NCBI GenBank assembly: GCA_019232985.1 | Contig: JAFAMW010000033.1 | Span: 1-47,769 of the forward strand | Length of the DNA stretch: 47,769 nt | Direction: 5' to 3' | Source: Roseateles sp. | Lineage (GTDB): Bacteria > Pseudomonadota > Gammaproteobacteria > Burkholderiales > Burkholderiaceae | Shown: positions 43,611 to 47,769 of the stretch, one piece after another | Position numbering within the stretch: position 1 is the stretch's first letter | How the letters are laid out: each line of letters begins with the position of its first letter | Notes under the pieces: model-generated | Told to the model about the DNA's origin: nothing | The model's input: only the letters and a program-made list of their open reading frames with translations | The model's database searches: none | Program-made: the position numbers and the translations under genes

Positions 43611-46231
43611 TGCCAAATCATCCGGTCGATGCGGCCGACGTGGCTGAAGAACTGCCGCCCGATCTGCACCGACAGCGTGAGCGCCTGCGCGCTCGTCTCG
43701 CCGAGGCGCTCGCGCAGCGCCGTGAAGCGGCCCTCGGCGTCGGGCGTGCCGATTTCCTCGAGCGGCCAGGCGTCGGGCTGGGGCAGGCCGGCCGCGACCT
43801 CGGCGGCCCAGTCGCGGTCGGTGCGCGAGAGCTTGACGAAGCGCTCGCGCATGGTCCGCGCGACCCAGGCCAGCGAGCGCGGGTTGTCGGTGTCGTGGAC
43901 GAGCAGGCGCAAGAGCGCGAGCACCTCGCGGCGGCCCTGGAACTGCGCGCGGTACGTGATCAAAGAGTCGAACAGCGCGAGCAGGGTCGCGAAGCCCGCG
44001 TCGGAGCGCTGCAGGCCCTGGTCGAAGCCCTCGACGAGCACGTCGCAGAGGAAGTCGAGCCGCTCGATCTGGCGTCCGACCGACAGCAGGCGCCAACCGT
44101 CGTCGCGCGTCATGCGGTCGGTCTGGCCGCCCGTGATCGCCGCGAGCTGGGTATCGGCGCGCGCGAGCACGCCCAGCACGGCCGACAGCGGCACGGCCTG
44201 GCTGTGCGCGAGCAGCGCGCCGAGCTGCTGGCTGAACTGCTCGCCGGTGTCCTGGATGCGCGCCCATTGCTCGGCCGACAGGCGCTCGCGCAGCGTCTGC
44301 GCGCAGGACTGCAGCGCGCGCAGGTTCCAGGCCACGCTGGTGGCCTCGCGCGTGTCGACGAGCGCGTGGACGAGCGCGCGCTCGAACAATCGCATCGACT
44401 GCTCGGCCTCGGGCACGCCCTCGCCGACCAGGCCGGCGCGGCGCGCGAGCGCGTCGAGCGCGCGCAGCAGCTCGGGCGGGCTGCCGCCGCGCTGGTAGCC
44501 GGCCAGAGTCTCGAGCGTCACGCGCGCGAGGCGCACGCAGTTCTCGGCGCGCTCGGTGTAGCGGCCGAGCCAGAACAGGTTCTCGGCCGAGCGGCTCGTG
44601 ACGGTCCAGTGCGCGGCCGACAGTTCGGCCGCCGACAGCGTGCGCGGCAGCAGGCTCGTCGGGTCGACCTCGCCCTCGGTCTGCACCCAGGTGTCGACGC
44701 TCGCGCTGCCGCTCTGCATCGACAGCCAGGGGTCGCTCGGGCCGTCGTGGCGCTGCGCGACGCGCGTGAGCCCGCCCGGCAGCACGGTGTAGCCGCCCTG
44801 CCCGTCCGACAGCGCGAACACGCGCAGCGCGTAGGGCCGCGGCTCGAGCAGGCCGTCGCGCCAGACCGGCGTCTCGGCCGGCTTCAGGCGCGCCTGCAGC
44901 GTGTACGCGCTCGGGTCGTTGGCTATCCGCGCGGCGAGCTCGGCGCGCGCGCTCGGGCTCAGCGCGCCCGCGAGCTGCGGCTTGAAGCCGCCGTGCGGAA
45001 AGGTCGGCGCGACGACGAAGTCGGCGAGCTGCTCGCGGTGCGCGGCCCAGGCGGCTTCCTCGCCGCACCACCAGGAGGTCGTCCCGGGCAGCAGCAGCTC
45101 CTCGCCGAGCAGGGCCTCGGACACGCCGGGCCAGAACGCCGACAGGCCCGGGCTCTCGAGCCAGCCCGCGCCCGGCGCGTTCGCGACGACGACATTGCCC
45201 GCGCGCATCGCCTGGAGCAGGCCCGGCACGCCGAGGATGGAGTCCGGGCGCAGCTCGAGCGGGTCGAGGTATTCGTCGTCGACGCGGCGCATCAGCACGT
45301 CGACGCGCTCGAGGCCCAGCGTGGTCTTCAGGTAGAGCTTGTCGCCGCGCACGGTCAGGTCGCCGCCCTCGACGAGCGTCAGGCCCAGGTAGCGCGCGAG
45401 GAAGGCGTGCTCGAAATAGGTTTCGTTGCGCGGCCCCGGCGTGAGCAGCGCGACGCGCGCGCGCTCGCCGGCCGGCGACAGGCGCATCAGGCCCTGGATG
45501 CTGGCCTGAAACGCGGCCGCGAGGCGCTGCACCGACAAGTCGCGAAAGGCCTCGGGGAACTGCTCGGCGACGATCAGGCGGTTCTCGAGCAGGTAGCCGA
45601 GCCCCGACGGCGCCTGGGTGCGCTGGCCGACGACCCACCACAGGCCGTCGGCGCCGCGCAGCAGCTCGAAAGCGACGACGTGCAGGTGCACGCCGCCGAG
45701 CGGCTTGCAGCCGTGCATGGCGCGCAGGTATTGCGGATGCGCGAACACGAGCGAGGCCGGCAGCAGCCCTTTGTCGAGCAGGCGGCGCTCGCCGTAGATG
45801 TCGGCCATGACGGCGTCGAGCAGGCGCGCACGCTGGATCACGCCGCGCTCGAGCGTGGCCCATTCGTCGGCGCTGACCATCATCGGCAGCAGCTCGAGCG
45901 GCCACACGCGCGCGGACTGCGCGCCCTCCTCCTGCGTTCCGTAGACGTTGTAGGTGGCGCCGTCCTCGCGGACGCGCGCTTGCATGCGCGCGGCGCGGGC
46001 GGCCAGATCAGTCCAGCCGGTGGCGCCGTTGGCCTGGAAGAAGCGCTGCCACAACGGATTCAGACCCTTCGGGCGGCTGCCGGCGCGCATCAGCTCGGCG
46101 TGCAGCTCGCTGTAGTGGCCGTCGTGGCCGCGCAGCGCCGCGGCCGTGGCCAGCGCCAGCGGATCGGGCGCGTCGAGCGGCAGCAGGCTGCCCTGCTGGG
46201 GCAGGTGCTGGGGCGAGGAACGCGGTTTCAT
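43607..46231 (-). CDS. Circularly permuted ATP-grasp protein fused to an alpha-E domain
   Basis: An 874-residue fusion. The N-terminal part (about 60-510) is a circularly permuted type 2 ATP-grasp domain: DGATYNVYGTQEEG, LPMMVSADEWATLERGVIQR, HVVAFELLRGADGLWWVVGQ, ALLTPGPRNETYFEHAFLAR, LVEGGDLTVRGDKLYLKT and VANAPGAGWLESPGL. The C-terminal part (about 560-870) is an alpha-E helical domain beginning SRSAENLFWLGRYTERAENC and ending IGRQFFSHVGRIDRMIWQ. ATP-grasp enzymes of this type are expected to form amide bonds. I chose ATG 46231; a GTG at 46261 in the same frame would add ten residues. It is coupled to the transglutaminase gene and follows the DUF2126 gene by 45 bp. Confidence 0.9.
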   Translation of the reverse strand: MKPRSSPQHLPQQGSLLPLDAPDPLALATAAALRGHDGHYSELHAELMRAGSRPKGLNPLWQRFFQANGATGWTDLAARAARMQARVREDGATYNVYGTQEEGAQSARVWPLELLPMMVSADEWATLERGVIQRARLLDAVMADIYGERRLLDKGLLPASLVFAHPQYLRAMHGCKPLGGVHLHVVAFELLRGADGLWWVVGQRTQAPSGLGYLLENRLIVAEQFPEAFRDLSVQRLAAAFQASIQGLMRLSPAGERARVALLTPGPRNETYFEHAFLARYLGLTLVEGGDLTVRGDKLYLKTTLGLERVDVLMRRVDDEYLDPLELRPDSILGVPGLLQAMRAGNVVVANAPGAGWLESPGLSAFWPGVSEALLGEELLLPGTTSWWCGEEAAWAAHREQLADFVVAPTFPHGGFKPQLAGALSPSARAELAARIANDPSAYTLQARLKPAETPVWRDGLLEPRPYALRVFALSDGQGGYTVLPGGLTRVAQRHDGPSDPWLSMQSGSASVDTWVQTEGEVDPTSLLPRTLSAAELSAAHWTVTSRSAENLFWLGRYTERAENCVRLARVTLETLAGYQRGGSPPELLRALDALARRAGLVGEGVPEAEQSMRLFERALVHALVDTREATSVAWNLRALQSCAQTLRERLSAEQWARIQDTGEQFSQQLGALLAHSQAVPLSAVLGVLARADTQLAAITGGQTDRMTRDDGWRLLSVGRQIERLDFLCDVLVEGFDQGLQRSDAGFATLLALFDSLITYRAQFQGRREVLALLRLLVHDTDNPRSLAWVARTMRERFVKLSRTDRDWAAEVAAGLPQPDAWPLEEIGTPDAEGRFTALRERLGETSAQALTLSVQIGRQFFSHVGRIDRMIWQ

Positions 46232-46276
46232 GCCGTCATCATGCCTGCTTCGATCCGACACGCCCGGCCGCCGAGG

Positions 46277-47769
46277 TCAGACGCGTCGGCCGGTGCGGCG
46301 CAGATCCAGCGTGAACGGGAACTCCAGACTCGGCTCCGGCGCGCCCGCCGTGATCGGCTCGACGCTGTGCCCCATCGCCACGAAGCGCGAGAGCCGGCGG
46401 CTCTCTGCCTCATACGCGTTGACCGGGAAGGTCTCGTAGTTGCGACCGCCCGGATGAGCGACGAAGTAGCGGCAGCCGCCGAGCGAGCGCTGCATCCAAG
46501 TGTCGACGAGGTCGACTGTCAGCGGCGCGTGCACAGGGATCGTCGGGTGCAGCGCGCTGGCCGGCTGCCAGGCCTTGTAGCGCACGCCGGCCACGAATTC
46601 GCCGACGCGGCCGGTGGGCTGCAGCGGCACAGTCACGCCGTTGACGGTCAGGCGATGGCGCGGGTCGATGAGGCCGGTGACCTTGAGCTCGATGCGCTCG
46701 AGCGACGCGTCGACGAAACGCACCGTGCCACCCGCCGCGCCCTCCTCGCCCATCACGTTCCACGGCTCCAGCGCATTGCGCAGCGTGACGTGGACACCGC
46801 GCGCCGCGAACGCACCGACCTTGGGAAAACGGAACTCGAAGTGCGGCGCGAACCACGCGGCGTCGAAGGCGTAGCCGGCGCGCGCCATGTCTTCGAGCAC
46901 GTCGTCGAAGTCCAGCGCGACGAAGCTCGGCAGCAAGAAGCGGTCGTGCAGGCCGGTGCCCCAGCGCACAAGCTCGGCGCGGTAGGGCTCGCGCCAGAAG
47001 CGCGCCACGAGCGCGCGCAGCAGCAGCTGCTGGACGATGCTCATGCGCGCATGCGGCGGCATCTCGAACGCGCGAAGTTCCAGCAGGCCGAGACGGCCGG
47101 TGGCGGAATCGGGCGAGTAGAGCTTGTCGATGCAGAACTCGCTGCGGTGCGTGTTGCCGGTGGCGTCGATCAGCACGTTGCGCAAGCTGCGGTCGATCAG
47201 CCACGGCGGCATGTCGGCGCCGTAGACGGCCTTGTTGCGGGCGATCTCGCCGAGCGCGATCTCGAGCTCGCGCAGCTGGTCCTGGCGCGCCTCGTCGACG
47301 CGCGGCGCCTGGCTCGTCGGGCCGATGAACAGGCCCGAGAACAAATAGCTCAACGACGGATGGTTGTGCCAGTACGCCAGCAGCGAGCCGAGCAGGTCGG
47401 GCCGGCGCAGGAACGGCGAGTCCGCCGGCGTCGCGCCGCCGAGCACGAAGTGGTTGCCGCCGCCGGTGCCGGTGTGGCGGCCGTCGAGCATAAACTTCTC
47501 GGAGCACAGGCGCGAGAGGCGCGCGGCTTCGTAGAGAAACTCGGTGTGCTCGACCAGCTCGCCCCAGTTCGCGGCCGGGTGGATGTTGACTTCGATGACG
47601 CCGGGGTCGGGCGTGACCTGAAGCACCTTGAGGCGCGCGTCGCGCGGCGGCGGGTAGCCTTCGAGCACGACCTGCATGCCGGTCTCGACGCAGGTCGCCT
47701 CGATGGCGGCGAGCAGTTCGAGGTAGTGCTCGAGCTTGGCGAGCGGCGGCATGAAGACGTAGAGCACAC
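46277..47769 (-). CDS. DUF2126/transglutaminase protein, C-terminal part only
   Basis: The frame is open to the right edge, so the N-terminus is missing; about 497 codons are visible. The sequence is that of the DUF2126 region of large (about 1100-residue) bacterial transglutaminase-like proteins: [95 protein letters not shown], and the end [20 protein letters not shown]. The transglutaminase core would be in the missing N-terminal part. It is the first gene of the three-gene set with the ATP-grasp/alpha-E protein and the small transglutaminase. Confidence 0.9.
   Translation of the reverse strand, partial: VLYVFMPPLAKLEHYLELLAAIEATCVETGMQVVLEGYPPPRDARLKVLQVTPDPGVIEVNIHPAANWGELVEHTEFLYEAARLSRLCSEKFMLDGRHTGTGGGNHFVLGGATPADSPFLRRPDLLGSLLAYWHNHPSLSYLFSGLFIGPTSQAPRVDEARQDQLRELEIALGEIARNKAVYGADMPPWLIDRSLRNVLIDATGNTHRSEFCIDKLYSPDSATGRLGLLELRAFEMPPHARMSIVQQLLLRALVARFWREPYRAELVRWGTGLHDRFLLPSFVALDFDDVLEDMARAGYAFDAAWFAPHFEFRFPKVGAFAARGVHVTLRNALEPWNVMGEEGAAGGTVRFVDASLERIELKVTGLIDPRHRLTVNGVTVPLQPTGRVGEFVAGVRYKAWQPASALHPTIPVHAPLTVDLVDTWMQRSLGGCRYFVAHPGGRNYETFPVNAYEAESRRLSRFVAMGHSVEPITAGAPEPSLEFPFTLDLRRTGRRV

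Overview
The window is about 70% G+C and reads as the chromosome of a betaproteobacterium, most likely Burkholderiales of the Rubrivivax/Leptothrix/Methylibium type. This rests on the gene order of the division and cell wall (dcw) cluster, the FtsZ tail ending in IPAFLRKQAD, a meso-diaminopimelate-type MurE, a PEP-CTERM protein and Comamonadaceae-like intergenic repeats. The placement is by recognition only; no search was run.

Left arm (1-12313): a truncated exported alpha/beta hydrolase, a PEP-CTERM protein and a 1013-residue extracellular nuclease of the ExeM/NucH type lie on the minus strand. A plus-strand sodium:solute symporter follows. Next is a minus-strand pair, an exported protein of unknown function and a lipoprotein with BON-like and caspase domains, divergent from a FecR-domain protein. 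A heterodimeric ABC exporter (mdlA/mdlB-like) closes this arm.

Centre (12356-33782): the dcw cluster runs on the minus strand as mraZ-rsmH-ftsL-ftsI-murE-murF-mraY-murD-ftsW-murG-murC-ddlB-ftsQ-ftsA-ftsZ and ends in a strong intrinsic terminator. Almost every junction is a stop/start overlap. At three junctions (murE/murF, ftsW/murG, murG/murC) a spacer has entered, and each spacer is an open mini-ORF overlapping both neighbours; two of them carry a duplicated piece of a flanking gene. A plus-strand AhpD-like gene and an orphan histidine kinase separate ftsZ from lpxC. Directly after lpxC lie a frameshifted RelA/SpoT-domain gene, an 83-codon partner and a 60-codon membrane protein. The mra promoter has four GTGG-type repeats at exact 10-bp spacing, the expected MraZ operator.

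Right arm (34044-47769): a beta-helix protein comes first. Then comes the locus I find most unusual: a minus-strand operon of a sensor-MFS fusion, an orphan ABC-type substrate-binding protein and a GNAT acetyltransferase, divergent from a membrane Ser/Thr kinase with Cache and HAMP domains. A palindrome sits in the 71-bp gap between them. A BrnT/BrnA toxin-antitoxin pair follows. The window ends in a three-gene set of DUF2126 protein (cut by the edge), circularly permuted ATP-grasp/alpha-E protein and transglutaminase.

I saw no tRNA, rRNA, CRISPR array, transposase or prophage gene.
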